From assembly GCF_001422545.1 (NCBI RefSeq), contig NZ_LMLE01000006.1:114982-178981 (forward strand): a DNA stretch of 64,000 nucleotides, in the 5' to 3' direction. Positions 53,322 through 62,436 of the stretch are shown here, piece after piece. This DNA is from Pedobacter sp. Leaf41 (GTDB taxonomy: Bacteria > Bacteroidota > Bacteroidia > Sphingobacteriales > Sphingobacteriaceae). The position numbers and the translations under genes were made by a program. Under the pieces are notes generated by a model. That model did not search any database. It worked only from the letters and a program-made list of their open reading frames with translations, and was not told the DNA's origin. Within the stretch, counting starts at the first letter, position 1. Each line of letters starts with the position of its first letter.

Positions 53322-54455
53322 TTACAATACTCCCTTCGTACTCGGCAAAACCATTTTCTCTGCATCACGTTTAACCGCCATTTTAATTGCTTTTGCAAAA
53401 GCTTTAAATATAGCTTCAATTTTGTGATGTTCGTTTTCGCCCTCGGCTTTTATGTTTAAATTACATTTCGCAGCATCACTAAAAGATTTGAAGAAGTGAT
53501 AAAACATCTCGGTTGGCATATCTCCAACTTTTTCACGTTTGAATTCAGCATCCCAAACAATCCAGTTGCGGCCACCAAAATCAATGGCAACTTGAGCCAA
53601 GCAATCATCCATCGGCAAGCAGAAGCCATAGCGCTCGATGCCCAATTTATTGCCTAATCCTTGGGCAAAAGCTTCACCAAGTGCTATTCCTGTATCTTCA
53701 ATGGTGTGGTGTTCATCAATGTGTAAATCGCCCTTGGCAATAACCTCCAAATCAACACTGCCATGTCTGGCTATCTGATCGAGCATGTGATCGAAAAAGT
53801 TTAAACCCGTTTCAATTTTAGCTTTCCCGGTGCCATCCAAATCCAAATTAATGGTAATATCGGTTTCGTTGGTTTTGCGAACGTGGTTAATTTTTCTGCT
53901 GCCTGCTTTTAAAAGATTATAGACATCTTCCCATTTTTGCGTTTCGAGGATAATGATCTCAAGCAGGGTTTCATGTTTATCTAAAGCTTCTGTAGACCCG
54001 AGTGCATCATTCTGGCGTAGAAAAATAGCTTTCGCTCCTAAATTTTTGGCCAGTACCACATCATTCAACCTATCACCAATGACGTATGAGTGCTGCAAAT
54101 CGTAATCTCCATTTAAATATTTGGTAAGTAAAGCTGTTCCGGGTTTGCGGGTAGGGGCATTATCCTTTGCAAAAGTTCTATCAATAATAATTTCGCTAAA
54201 ATTTACACCTTCTCCTGCAAAAGTATCCAGCATGAAATTATGGATTGGCCAAAAATTTTCTTCTGGATTGGATGGTGTTCCCAATCCATCCTGATTCGTT
54301 ACCATCACCAATTCGTAATCCATCTCTGCTGCAATTTTGGATAGGTAGTACAACGATCGTGGATAAAATTTCAGCTTCGCAAAATTATCTACCTGCTCAT
54401 CTTCCGGTTCAATATTTAAGGTTCCGTCGCGATCTATAAATAATACTTTCTTCAT
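53322..54455 (-). CDS. hisB: Bifunctional histidinol-phosphatase/imidazoleglycerol-phosphate dehydratase
   Basis: 377 residues. N-terminal HAD phosphatase ([16 protein letters not shown], residues 1-165) and C-terminal IGP dehydratase ([49 protein letters not shown]) with its two His-rich metal motifs. Steps 6 and 8. The overlap with hisC is tight (4 bp gap). Confidence 0.96.
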   Translation of the reverse strand: MKKVLFIDRDGTLNIEPEDEQVDNFAKLKFYPRSLYYLSKIAAEMDYELVMVTNQDGLGTPSNPEENFWPIHNFMLDTFAGEGVNFSEIIIDRTFAKDNAPTRKPGTALLTKYLNGDYDLQHSYVIGDRLNDVVLAKNLGAKAIFLRQNDALGSTEALDKHETLLEIIILETQKWEDVYNLLKAGSRKINHVRKTNETDITINLDLDGTGKAKIETGLNFFDHMLDQIARHGSVDLEVIAKGDLHIDEHHTIEDTGIALGEAFAQGLGNKLGIERYGFCLPMDDCLAQVAIDFGGRNWIVWDAEFKREKVGDMPTEMFYHFFKSFSDAAKCNLNIKAEGENEHHKIEAIFKAFAKAIKMAVKRDAEKMVLPSTKGVL

Positions 54456-54459
54456 CTTT

Positions 54460-55500
54460 TTATTTCGTTTTCAAAATGGATAATAGTTTATCATTTTCTT
54501 CTCTCGTTCCAACGGTAATTCGTAAACAACCTTCGCACAAAGTCACTTTCGAACGGTCGCGAACGATGATTCCTTCATCAACCAAATTATCATAAATCTG
54601 AGTTGCGTCCGTCACTTCTACTAATATAAAATTGGCATCAGATGGATAGACTTTTTTAGCAATATCTAATGTATTCAAAACAGTGGAAAGACGGTCTCTT
54701 TCGGCGACAGATTCTTTGATCCAATCGTTAACTTGCGCAATGTTTTTTAACGCCTCAAAAGCTAAATCCTGTGTGGCCTGATTGATGTTGTAAGGGGGCT
54801 TAATTTTGTTCAAAACATCAATCACTTTTCGCGATGAAAACGCCATTCCCAAACGCAAAGCTGCAAGCCCCCAGGCCTTCGAAAAAGTTTGTAAAACTAC
54901 CAGGTTTGCATACTCGGTTAGCTCCTGAATAAAGGTCTTTTGGCGAGCATAATTTATGTATGCTTCATCAACCACAACGATGCCTTTAAAGTTGGCTAAA
55001 ATTGTTTCAATATCTTCGCGGTTTATCGAATTTCCTGTTGGATTATTTGGCGAACAAATGAAGATTAATTTCGTGTTTTTATCAATCGTTTCTGCAATTT
55101 TTTCCATGTCTAATTGGAAATTCGGCAGCAAGCTGACTTTGCGAATTTCTACATCATTTATATTTGCAGAAACTTCATACATGCCATATGTTGGTGGAAG
55201 AACGATTACATTGTCTTTTCCTGGGTTACAAAACGCTCGGAAAAGCAAATCTATTGCTTCATCACTTCCATTGCCTAAAAAGGTATTTTCAATAGGCACC
55301 CCTTTTATCTTACTAATGGCATCTTTCAATTCCAATTGTAGTGGATCTGGGTAGCGATTATAATTTGCGGGTAGGGGAGAACCATAGCTGTTCTCATTGG
55401 CATCCAAAAATACAGATGCTTGTCCTTTAAACTCATCTCTGGCAGTAGAATATGGTTTAAGGTTTTTTATATTTTCTCTTACTAATTCGTTAATGTCCAT
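54460..55500 (-). CDS. hisC: Histidinol-phosphate aminotransferase
   Basis: 346 residues. PLP fold type [43 protein letters not shown], and the Lys loop [15 protein letters not shown]. Step 7. Usual length. Confidence 0.96.
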   Translation of the reverse strand: MDINELVRENIKNLKPYSTARDEFKGQASVFLDANENSYGSPLPANYNRYPDPLQLELKDAISKIKGVPIENTFLGNGSDEAIDLLFRAFCNPGKDNVIVLPPTYGMYEVSANINDVEIRKVSLLPNFQLDMEKIAETIDKNTKLIFICSPNNPTGNSINREDIETILANFKGIVVVDEAYINYARQKTFIQELTEYANLVVLQTFSKAWGLAALRLGMAFSSRKVIDVLNKIKPPYNINQATQDLAFEALKNIAQVNDWIKESVAERDRLSTVLNTLDIAKKVYPSDANFILVEVTDATQIYDNLVDEGIIVRDRSKVTLCEGCLRITVGTREENDKLLSILKTK

Positions 55501-55508
55501 TTTTTAAG

Positions 55509-55577
55509 GAGATTTGTGACGTGAGATCTGAAGATAAATCCACTCTATTTCTTCAAATCTCATATCTAACTTCTCAT
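55509..55577. repeat. Inverted pair of degenerate heptamer arrays between hisD and hisC
   Basis: GAGATTT GTGACGT GAGATCT GAAGATA on one side and ATCTCAT ATCTAAC TTCTCAT on the other; GAGATCTGAAGA pairs with TCTTCAAATCTC at 11 of 12 positions. The right arm overlaps the last bases of hisD. Confidence 0.7.
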
Positions 55578-56857
55578 ATCGCTTTTAATCTAATCGTAAT
55601 TGCATTCTTATGTGCCTGCAAGCCTTCGGCAGCTGCAAGTGTTTCAACAGTATCTCCAATGTTCTCTAACCCATTGACCGACAAATACTGAAAAGTTATC
55701 TTTTTAAGAAAAGCATCAGTTGACACACCCGAATAAGCTTTAGCAAAGCCACTTGTAGGTAAAGTATGATTTGTTCCTGATGCATAATCACCAGCACTCT
55801 CTGGAGTAAAGTTTCCTAAAAATACCGAACCGGCGTTGATTATCAGTGGAATAAGGTTCTCGAAATCGCTTGTAGCCAAAATCAAGTGTTCTGGCGCATA
55901 TTCATTGGAAAATTCCATAGCAATCTCTAAATCATTGACTAAAACAGCGTAAGAATTCTCAATAGCTTTCGCTGCAATTTCCTTTCTAGGCAAATCAAAT
56001 AATTGTTTTTGAAGTTCTTGAAGAGTATCAGCTATGATCTCACTTGAGGTAGAAACTAAAATAGCCTGACTATCAACTCCGTGTTCTGCTTGAGCTAGCA
56101 AGTCAGCAGCAATAAATGACGGATTGGCAGTATCATCAGCAATCACTAAAACCTCTGATGGGCCTGCGGGCATGTCTATTGCAGCCTTATTTTGAACCAT
56201 TGTTTTTGCTGTTGTGACGTAGCGGTTTCCTGGACCAAATATCTTATAAACTTGGGGCACAGTTTCTGTTCCGAAAGCCATTGCGGCAACAGCTTGGGCA
56301 CCGCCAATCAGATAGATTTTCTCGATACCTAGAAGTAAAGCACAATAGGCAAGGTAACAATTCGTTTTGCCGTCGCTTTGTGGGGGTGAGCACACTACGA
56401 TTTCTCTGCTGCCAGCAATTATTGCGGGTGTAGCCAACATCAAGAAAGTGCTCGGTAAAACTGCAGTGCCGCCTGGAATATAGAGGCCTACCTTTTCAAT
56501 CGCCCTGGATTCTCGCCAGCAAACTACTCCAGGCATCGTTTCAATTCTATCTTCAGTTTTAAGTTGCGATTGGTGAAAAGTTTTGATGTTTTGATAAGCT
56601 GTTTCAATTGCTTGTTTCGCATCCGCAGGAATGGTTGATGCAATGACTTTCAATTCTTCTGCATCTAAATAAAGCTTTTCTAATTCTACTTTATCAAATG
56701 CTTTGGCGAAATTAAAGAGTGCTTTATCTCCATCACTTTTAACAGTTTTAATAATATCTGCAACGCGTTCTTCAACCAATTTATCGTCTTCAATTTGTCT
56801 CGAACACAATTCCTTGATCTTTGATGTAGATAAATCTTTATAATTGTAGACTTTCAA
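55574..56857 (-). CDS. hisD: Histidinol dehydrogenase
   Basis: 427 residues; last two oxidation steps to histidine. [59 protein letters not shown] and [19 protein letters not shown], which hold the zinc-site Gln/His and catalytic His/Glu. Start is TTG (reading [10 protein letters not shown]), with no better ATG upstream in frame. Confidence 0.96.
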   Translation of the reverse strand: MKVYNYKDLSTSKIKELCSRQIEDDKLVEERVADIIKTVKSDGDKALFNFAKAFDKVELEKLYLDAEELKVIASTIPADAKQAIETAYQNIKTFHQSQLKTEDRIETMPGVVCWRESRAIEKVGLYIPGGTAVLPSTFLMLATPAIIAGSREIVVCSPPQSDGKTNCYLAYCALLLGIEKIYLIGGAQAVAAMAFGTETVPQVYKIFGPGNRYVTTAKTMVQNKAAIDMPAGPSEVLVIADDTANPSFIAADLLAQAEHGVDSQAILVSTSSEIIADTLQELQKQLFDLPRKEIAAKAIENSYAVLVNDLEIAMEFSNEYAPEHLILATSDFENLIPLIINAGSVFLGNFTPESAGDYASGTNHTLPTSGFAKAYSGVSTDAFLKKITFQYLSVNGLENIGDTVETLAAAEGLQAHKNAITIRLKAI

Positions 56858-56917
56858 GGTGTTATGATTTTAAATTAACTAATAGTTAATGTATAAGTAG
56901 GTGTTTTTTGGGCTATT

Positions 56918-57769
56918 TTAAGTGATAATTTTTTCAATTGGCATCACTAAAATTCCCTCAGCTCCAGCAGCTTTTAGACTATTGATTTTCTCCCAGAAAT
57001 CTTCTTCAGCAATCACAGAATGAACCGCAACCCAGTTGGGTTCGAACAAGGGAACTATCGTTGGGCTTTTAACACCTGGTAATAAATCGACAACTTTTTG
57101 CAGGTTATCCTTTGATACATTAAGCACCACATATTTGTTAGATTTTGCGCTTAAAACCGAACGAATTCTTTGTAGCAATTCTACAACTTCCCGGTTATCT
57201 AAAATGGATTTATTTCCAATTAAAACAGCCTCGGATTGCATCACATCTGCGAATGGTTTTAGTCCATTACTTTTAAGAGTTCCGCCAGTAGAAACGATGT
57301 CAAAAATGGCATCACTCAATCCTAAACCGGGGCCAATTTCTACCGAACCAGAGATGGTTCTGATATCAGAATTTATTCCTTTTTCTGTTAAGAATTTTTC
57401 AAGAATTACCGGGTAAGAAGTAGCGATGGCTTTGCCATTTAAATCCTCCAAATTCTGAATTTGGCTACCGGTTTGGACTGCAATTTTTAGGGTACATTTT
57501 CCAAAGCCAAGCTTTTGTAAATACTCAACTTTAGCCTGAGTTTCAGTGATCACATTCTCGCCAACGATACCTAAATCAGCAATGCCATCCTGAACGTATT
57601 CTGGAATATCATCATCGCGAAGAAAAAGAATTTCTAATGGAAAATTTTGAACAGTTGATATTAATGAACTCTTGTAGTTTTCGAAAGAAAGACCACAATT
57701 TTTTAATATTTCTACGGATTTTTCGTTTAACCTACCCGATTTTTGGATAGCAATTTTTAGTGTTTTCAA
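56918..57769 (-). CDS. hisG: ATP phosphoribosyltransferase (long form)
   Basis: 283 residues, the committed first step, inhibited by histidine. The start LKIAIQKSGRLNEKSVEILK, then ADLGIVGENVI, IATSYPVILEKFL and the C-terminal ACT-like regulatory domain (VPLFEPNWVAVHSVIAEEDF, then WEKINSLKAAGAEGILVMPI) mark the long, self-regulated form that does not need HisZ. The start is TTG. It is preceded by a His-rich leader peptide and a hairpin/T-run. Confidence 0.96.
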   Translation of the reverse strand: MKTLKIAIQKSGRLNEKSVEILKNCGLSFENYKSSLISTVQNFPLEILFLRDDDIPEYVQDGIADLGIVGENVITETQAKVEYLQKLGFGKCTLKIAVQTGSQIQNLEDLNGKAIATSYPVILEKFLTEKGINSDIRTISGSVEIGPGLGLSDAIFDIVSTGGTLKSNGLKPFADVMQSEAVLIGNKSILDNREVVELLQRIRSVLSAKSNKYVVLNVSKDNLQKVVDLLPGVKSPTIVPLFEPNWVAVHSVIAEEDFWEKINSLKAAGAEGILVMPIEKIIT

Positions 57770-57807
57770 AGTATTGAATATAGAATGAACAAGAAATAAT
57801 TTTACGG

Positions 57808-57831
57808 AAAAAAAGTTTTGAAGTACAAAAC
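57808..57831 (-). terminator. Candidate attenuator hairpin and T-run before hisG
   Basis: On the minus strand GTTTTG (57831-57826), five bases, CAAAAC (57820-57815), then seven T. The stem is short and A/T-rich, so it is weak on its own. It lies after the leader peptide and before hisG. A stronger hairpin ATCGCC-GATA-GGCGAT (57857-57842) covers the leader's last codons and would be melted by a translating ribosome. Confidence 0.6.
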
Positions 57832-57847
57832 AAACATATCATATCGC

Positions 57848-57895
57848 CTATCGGCGATGGTGTAAATGCAAGTGATGGTTCAAAGTTAAATTCAT
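57848..57895 (-). CDS. Histidine leader peptide, 15 codons with five His
   Basis: ATG at 57893-57895 opens a frame encoding MNLTLNHHLHLHHRR and a TAG. Five of seven consecutive residues (7-13) are His. It sits about 38 bases after the expected start site of a consensus promoter and before hisG. In leader-peptide attenuation, ribosome stalling at His codons when charged tRNA-His is scarce lets the operon be read; high histidine lets the terminator form. The placement and codon bias are direct evidence; the mechanism is inferred. Confidence 0.85.
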   Translation of the reverse strand: MNLTLNHHLHLHHRR

Positions 57896-57940
57896 ATATT
57901 TATTTCTGCCAGTATCAATACTTTAGCTGATATGCATTGG

Positions 57941-57970
57941 CAAATATAACGTTTGCATCGGTAAATCAAA
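57941..57970 (-). promoter_or_regulatory. Histidine operon promoter
   Basis: On the minus strand TTTG (57970-57967), 18 bp, TATATTTG (57948-57941), a close match to the Bacteroidota consensus. It stands about 46 bp before the leader peptide ATG. Confidence 0.8.
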
Positions 57971-58048
57971 AAATAATGGCACTTAATTTGCCTCATTTGC
58001 ATTTTTATAATTGCTGTTGCTCACTTATTACAATAAAAACCCGACGCT

Positions 58049-59614
58049 TTGAAAAACTTTCGCTTTTTTTTTATTCCTATAATTATTTGTATTTCTGCCT
58101 GTGGATGGTTTAAACAGCCACCAGAGATTGGCAAAGTGCTATCGGAACATTTCAAAAATAAGATTTATAAAGATTTTGATACTGTTGCTTTCGATAGCGT
58201 GTTTGTTTCCACTATGAATAGTTTATCAGAATCATTTGTAAATCCTAAAACTATTAAAGCTTATTATACTTCCACGACTAATGAGCCAAAATTGGTTACA
58301 AAATTCTACACCGATGGGGAATTAGATTCACTAGTTACGTATTTAGAAAATAGTAAGGTACATGGCTTTAATCCGAAAATATTTAAAACTGAAGAAATAA
58401 AAGGTTTACTAGCTGAGTTAGCGGAAAACAAATTTAAAAATGTTGAGGAAACCTATCCGGTAATTGCAAAACTGGAATTATTATCCGCTAATGCCTACCT
58501 TAATTACAATAATTATTTAAAATACGGTGTTGTAAATCCTCGCAATATTTTCTCCAGGTATTATATTAAAGTAAAACGGCCAGACAGTTTGGGGATGACA
58601 AAGCTCCTTGCTTCTGAAAGTTTAATTGATACCTTACGTATAGTTCAGCCGAAATCAAGCCAATATAAAGCTTTACAAGAAGCATACTTAAAGGCCGATG
58701 AATTGGATGAAAAACGTATTTTGCTTTTAAATATGGAGCGTTTTCGTTGGAAAATGCCCGAGACTGGGGACAATTATGTACAAGTAAACATCCCGGATTT
58801 TAAACTTACCTGGTTCGATAAACAAGATACGGTAATATCGATGAAAGTTTGTGTGGGTGGTAAACGCGAAAATGGATACGACGAGAAGCTGAAGGCTTTT
58901 GCCAAATCTGGAAATTTGGATGATAAGCCCAAAAACCATGAAACCCCGTTGTTGTTTAGTAAAATTAATTCTATACAGGCCAACCCGGTTTGGAATATTC
59001 CCGTGAGTATTGCGCAGAGCGAAATTTATTGGATGGCCAGAAAGGACCCCTATTATCTATCAAACAGCAACATTAACGTTTATTATAAAGATAAACTTAT
59101 TGGCGAGCCAGATACCATAAACTGGAGCAGGTACTCACGCGATAAACTTCCTTTCAAGTTCAAACAAGGTTCAGGTAGTGGTAATGCTTTAGGGAAATTT
59201 AAGTTTATATTTGATAATAGCTCCAGCATCTATCTTCACGATACGAATAACAAGAACGGTTTTAACTTAGCCAATAGAGCAATTAGCCATGGTTGCGTTC
59301 GCGTAGAAAAACCACTTGAGTTTGCCGAAAAATTGGTTGGCGATGGTTATACTTATGATAAACTTAGGGCAGAGGTAGATTTGCCGCCGGTTGACAGTAC
59401 GCATAACAAATGGTACAAAAAGCGCATGGCCGCGAAAGCCGACACCACGAAAGCATTTAAACTTAAACCAGCTTGGTTTGGTCCAAAAAAACCAGTACCA
59501 TTAATTATTACTTATTTCACAGCCTGGGCTCAAAACAATAAAATAGAATATCGCCCTGATGTTTATCAAATGGACGAAAAGCTTTGGGTCGCCATGAAAA
59601 AGTATAGATTGTAG
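58049..59614 (+). CDS. L,D-transpeptidase (YcbB-like) lipoprotein, TTG start
   Basis: 521 residues. The leader MKNFRFFFIPIIICISACGW has a lipobox, so it is anchored in a membrane facing the cell wall. A long N-terminal scaffold domain (to ~residue 240) precedes the YkuD catalytic domain: SIYLHDTNNKNGFNLANRAI and then SHGCVRVEKPLEFAEKL with the HGC catalytic motif. It forms 3-3 peptidoglycan cross-links. The gene begins with TTG; no ATG is available in frame near the leader. Confidence 0.88.
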   Translation: MKNFRFFFIPIIICISACGWFKQPPEIGKVLSEHFKNKIYKDFDTVAFDSVFVSTMNSLSESFVNPKTIKAYYTSTTNEPKLVTKFYTDGELDSLVTYLENSKVHGFNPKIFKTEEIKGLLAELAENKFKNVEETYPVIAKLELLSANAYLNYNNYLKYGVVNPRNIFSRYYIKVKRPDSLGMTKLLASESLIDTLRIVQPKSSQYKALQEAYLKADELDEKRILLLNMERFRWKMPETGDNYVQVNIPDFKLTWFDKQDTVISMKVCVGGKRENGYDEKLKAFAKSGNLDDKPKNHETPLLFSKINSIQANPVWNIPVSIAQSEIYWMARKDPYYLSNSNINVYYKDKLIGEPDTINWSRYSRDKLPFKFKQGSGSGNALGKFKFIFDNSSSIYLHDTNNKNGFNLANRAISHGCVRVEKPLEFAEKLVGDGYTYDKLRAEVDLPPVDSTHNKWYKKRMAAKADTTKAFKLKPAWFGPKKPVPLIITYFTAWAQNNKIEYRPDVYQMDEKLWVAMKKYRL

Positions 59615-59645
59615 CTCAAAATTTACAACATTTTTGAGTAGGAAA

Positions 59646-59676
59646 TTTGCAATTAAAATCCAAAATAATATATTTG
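59646..59676 (+). promoter_or_regulatory. Promoter of the ter operon
   Basis: TTTG (59646-59649), 19 bp, TATATTTG (59669-59676): an exact Bacteroidota consensus. The start site near 59683 leaves a 5' leader of about 210 bases. Confidence 0.78.
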
Positions 59677-59682
59677 TTAAGA

Positions 59683-59896
59683 AACATTTAAACAGATAAA
59701 CCCCGTTACAGGATATAAAAATTAGCGCTCAACCCTTGTCGCTGTAGCCAGTTCTATCCCTATTTATTTTATTAAGATTGTTTGCGTCGGTTTTAATCCG
59801 ATTCAATTTTTCAGCGTCGGGCTGCATTTTTATGTAGCGGAGTGTCGCGTACATCTCATTTTTTACAACATAAAACAAGAAAAACTAAATTTAACA
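59683..59896 (+). promoter_or_regulatory. Long 5' leader of the ter operon with small hairpins
   Basis: Contains GCTGCAT-TTTT-ATGTAGC (59821-59838; one G-T pair), a smaller TCGG/CCGA hairpin (59787-59801), and two direct GCGTCGG boxes 30 bp apart (59784 and 59814). It does not match a riboswitch class that I can recognise. Confidence 0.4.
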
Positions 59897-60472
59897 ATGG
59901 CTATTAATTTACAAAAAGGACAAAAAATTGATATCGGATTATCTAAAATTACTGTTGGTTTAGGCTGGGATCCAAATGAAGGTACTGGCTATGATTTCGA
60001 TTTGGACGCTTCGGCTTTTATGATTGATGGAAACCGACTAATTCCTGTGGAAGAGTACTTTATTTTCTATGGCAATACAGACTCACCTGATCATGCATTA
60101 CACCATACAGGCGATGATCCGACAGGAGGAAATAGTGCTACGGGCGATGATGAAAGTATTCAGGTTGATTTGTCGAAGGTTGATGCCAATATCCAGGAGA
60201 TTCTTTTTGTAGTAACCATCCATGATGCCATTACCCGTAGACAAAATTATGGACAAGTTAGAAATTCATATATCCGAATAGTTGATGATAGCACAGGTGA
60301 AGAAGTGGCAAAATATGAGTTGGGCGAAGATTTTTCTATTGAAACTGGTGTAGAGTTTGGCAGACTTTATAAACGTGAAGGTAAATGGAAATTCGAAGCT
60401 TCAGGAATCGGGTATCGTGAAGATTTATCGTTCTTTTTATCGAAATATTTCAAAGGTCAAATTATAAAGTAA
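59897..60472 (+). CDS. TerD family protein (TerD/TerE type)
   Basis: 191 residues, cytosolic. The TerD core is clear: MAINLQKGQKIDIGLSKITV, GLGWDPNEGTGYDFDLDASA, a calcium-binding-type acidic loop GDDPTGGNSATGDDES, IQEILFVVTIHDA and the end GVEFGRLYKREGKWKFEASG. TerD proteins bind Ca2+ through these acidic loops and are part of stress systems (tellurite, phage, DNA damage). First gene of the operon. Confidence 0.95.
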   Translation: MAINLQKGQKIDIGLSKITVGLGWDPNEGTGYDFDLDASAFMIDGNRLIPVEEYFIFYGNTDSPDHALHHTGDDPTGGNSATGDDESIQVDLSKVDANIQEILFVVTIHDAITRRQNYGQVRNSYIRIVDDSTGEEVAKYELGEDFSIETGVEFGRLYKREGKWKFEASGIGYREDLSFFLSKYFKGQIIK

Positions 60473-60488
60473 ATTAACAACGCTCTGT

Positions 60489-61154
60489 ATGGCTATTAAC
60501 TTAGTAAAAGGTCAAACTATTGATCTCCGAAAAAATGATAAAGGGGAATCTTTCGATTTATCAAAAGTGACGATGGGTTTGGGGTGGGATGTCCGACAAA
60601 AAAACACAGGCTTTTTAGGGAAACTTTTTGGTCCTAAGGAGGAAGAGTTCGATTTAGATGCCATTGCTTTTCTCCTCGATGGAAACGATAAAATTATGAA
60701 TTTGGGCAGAACCATTAATCAAAACGGCCGTCAGGTTGGTCTTTTCGAAGGAGATATTATTTTCTTTAACTCCATGAGACATCCATCGGGTAATATTTGG
60801 CTAACTGGTGATAATAGAACCGGGGCGGGCGATGGCGATGATGAACAGATTATCGTTAAACTAGATGCCTTGAATCCCATTTATCAAAAGATTGTTTTTG
60901 TGGTTTCGATTTATCAAGGGAGGCAGAACAACCAACATTTTAGCATGGTTGAAAATGCCTTTATCAGAGCTGTTGATGCAAAAGGGAAAGAAATTACGAG
61001 ATACAGCCTTTCTGGCGATGCTTCGTTAAATGGTATGTGTACAATGGTTTTTGCTGAGGCCTATCGTAAAGATGATGGCTGGAAATTCCGAGCCATTGGA
61101 GAGCCTCATCCAACAGACAGCTTTTTGGAAGTTTTGAAAAAATACGCGAACTAA
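60489..61154 (+). CDS. TerD family protein (TerZ-like, with insertion)
   Basis: 221 residues, 16 bp after the previous gene. Core motifs MGLGWDVRQKNTGF, FDLDAIAFLLDGNDKIM, TGDNRTGAGDGDDEQI, QKIVFVVSIYQGRQ. About 20 residues are inserted after GLGWD (GKLFGPKEEEF), a feature of the TerZ/TerX subgroup. Ca2+ ligands of the second acidic loop (GDGDDE) are kept. Confidence 0.93.
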   Translation: MAINLVKGQTIDLRKNDKGESFDLSKVTMGLGWDVRQKNTGFLGKLFGPKEEEFDLDAIAFLLDGNDKIMNLGRTINQNGRQVGLFEGDIIFFNSMRHPSGNIWLTGDNRTGAGDGDDEQIIVKLDALNPIYQKIVFVVSIYQGRQNNQHFSMVENAFIRAVDAKGKEITRYSLSGDASLNGMCTMVFAEAYRKDDGWKFRAIGEPHPTDSFLEVLKKYAN

Positions 61155-61210
61155 ATAGATTTTATACACTAATTCAGCAAAGATAACTTCAAGCTAAAAT
61201 ACAACCAAAT

Positions 61211-61762
61211 ATGGCAATTAACCTGCAAAAGGGGCAACGAGAATCAATTAGTGCGCCACAATTTACAGTCGGATTAGGCTGGGATACTAATAGTTCATCA
61301 ACTGGTACTAGCTTCGATTTAGATACCTCGGTTTTCGTATTAGGCGAAAACAAAAGATTACTATCCGATGCGCATTTCGTATTCTACAATAATTTGAAAA
61401 CGCCAGATGGGGCGGTAGAACACACTGGTGATAATTTAACTGGTGATGGCGATGGTGATGATGAACAAATAAAAGTCGACCTCTCAAAAATTGCAGCAAC
61501 TGCTGCCGAAATCTGTATTGTGGTAACCATTCACGATGCTGAAAACAGGCGACAAAATTTTGGACAAATCAGAAATTCTTATATCCGAATATTCGATGGT
61601 ACCAAAACCGAGATACTTAAATATGAGTTGGAAGAAGATTTTTCAATTGAAACAGCGGTAGAATTTGGAAGGATTTATAAACGAAATAGCGAATGGAAAT
61701 TTGAGGCAGTAGGTGCCGGGATGAAAGATGGGCTTGAATTTTTCTTGAATAAGTATAACTAA
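61211..61762 (+). CDS. TerD family protein (third copy)
   Basis: 183 residues, closely related to the first: QFTVGLGWDTNSSSTGTSFD, LDTSVFVLGENKRLL, TGDNLTGDGDGDDEQIKV, EICIVVTIHDAENRRQNFGQ and EFGRIYKRNSEWKFEAVGAG. The N-terminal loop differs (SAPQ instead of IGLS). The 56 bp gap before it is the largest in the ter operon but holds no terminator. Confidence 0.94.
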   Translation: MAINLQKGQRESISAPQFTVGLGWDTNSSSTGTSFDLDTSVFVLGENKRLLSDAHFVFYNNLKTPDGAVEHTGDNLTGDGDGDDEQIKVDLSKIAATAAEICIVVTIHDAENRRQNFGQIRNSYIRIFDGTKTEILKYELEEDFSIETAVEFGRIYKRNSEWKFEAVGAGMKDGLEFFLNKYN

Positions 61763-61776
61763 AACTAAACTAAAGG

Positions 61777-62436
61777 ATGGCTATCAATTTATCAAAAGGG
61801 CAGAAAATTGATCTACGTAAAGAAACCGGTGCAAAACTCACCAGTTTTTGTGTAGGCGTTAACTGGGGCGCAATAGAAAAAAAAGGATTTCTCGGTTTAT
61901 CTACCAATAAACAAAGCGTAGATTTAGATTTAAGTTGCATTCTAATCGATGAGAACAACAATTTGTGTGATCATATCTACTCGCCGCTGTACAATATTGA
62001 TTTCTTACAGCAATTTGGTTTGCCAAAAGGGAAATTGGTTTCATTAGATGGTGCTTTGAGGCATACTGGCGATGACTTGCAAGGAGATTCTGGTGGCGAT
62101 GATGGATTGGATAATGAGATTATCACAGTCGATTTAGCTAAAATTGACCCAAAAGTTTCTAAAATATTTTTCTTTTTGAATAATGTTGGGAAAGAGGATT
62201 TCTCTCAAATTCCATATTCAAAAATTAGAATGTACGAAGGTACACCTACACAGGTGAAAGAAGTTTTTGCATCTTACAACGTTTCTGCCGAACAAAGTTA
62301 TGCAGGTAAAAAAGCGCTGATTTTAGGCAAATTGTACAAACGTAATGATGAATGGAAATTCGATGCCATAGGCGATCCAACGCCTGATACGTTTTTAGGG
62401 CAAACCATTCATTTAATCATTAAATCTTATTTGTAA
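61777..62436 (+). CDS. TerD family protein (divergent, TerX-like)
   Basis: 219 residues. It keeps the frame MAINLSKGQKIDLRKETGAK but the GLGWD core is VGVNWGAI, and the first acidic loop is VDLDLSCILIDENN. GALRHTGDDLQGDSGGDDGL gives a second acidic loop. Probably a lower-calcium or structural paralogue. The stop overlaps the next gene's ATG by one base. Confidence 0.88.
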   Translation: MAINLSKGQKIDLRKETGAKLTSFCVGVNWGAIEKKGFLGLSTNKQSVDLDLSCILIDENNNLCDHIYSPLYNIDFLQQFGLPKGKLVSLDGALRHTGDDLQGDSGGDDGLDNEIITVDLAKIDPKVSKIFFFLNNVGKEDFSQIPYSKIRMYEGTPTQVKEVFASYNVSAEQSYAGKKALILGKLYKRNDEWKFDAIGDPTPDTFLGQTIHLIIKSYL

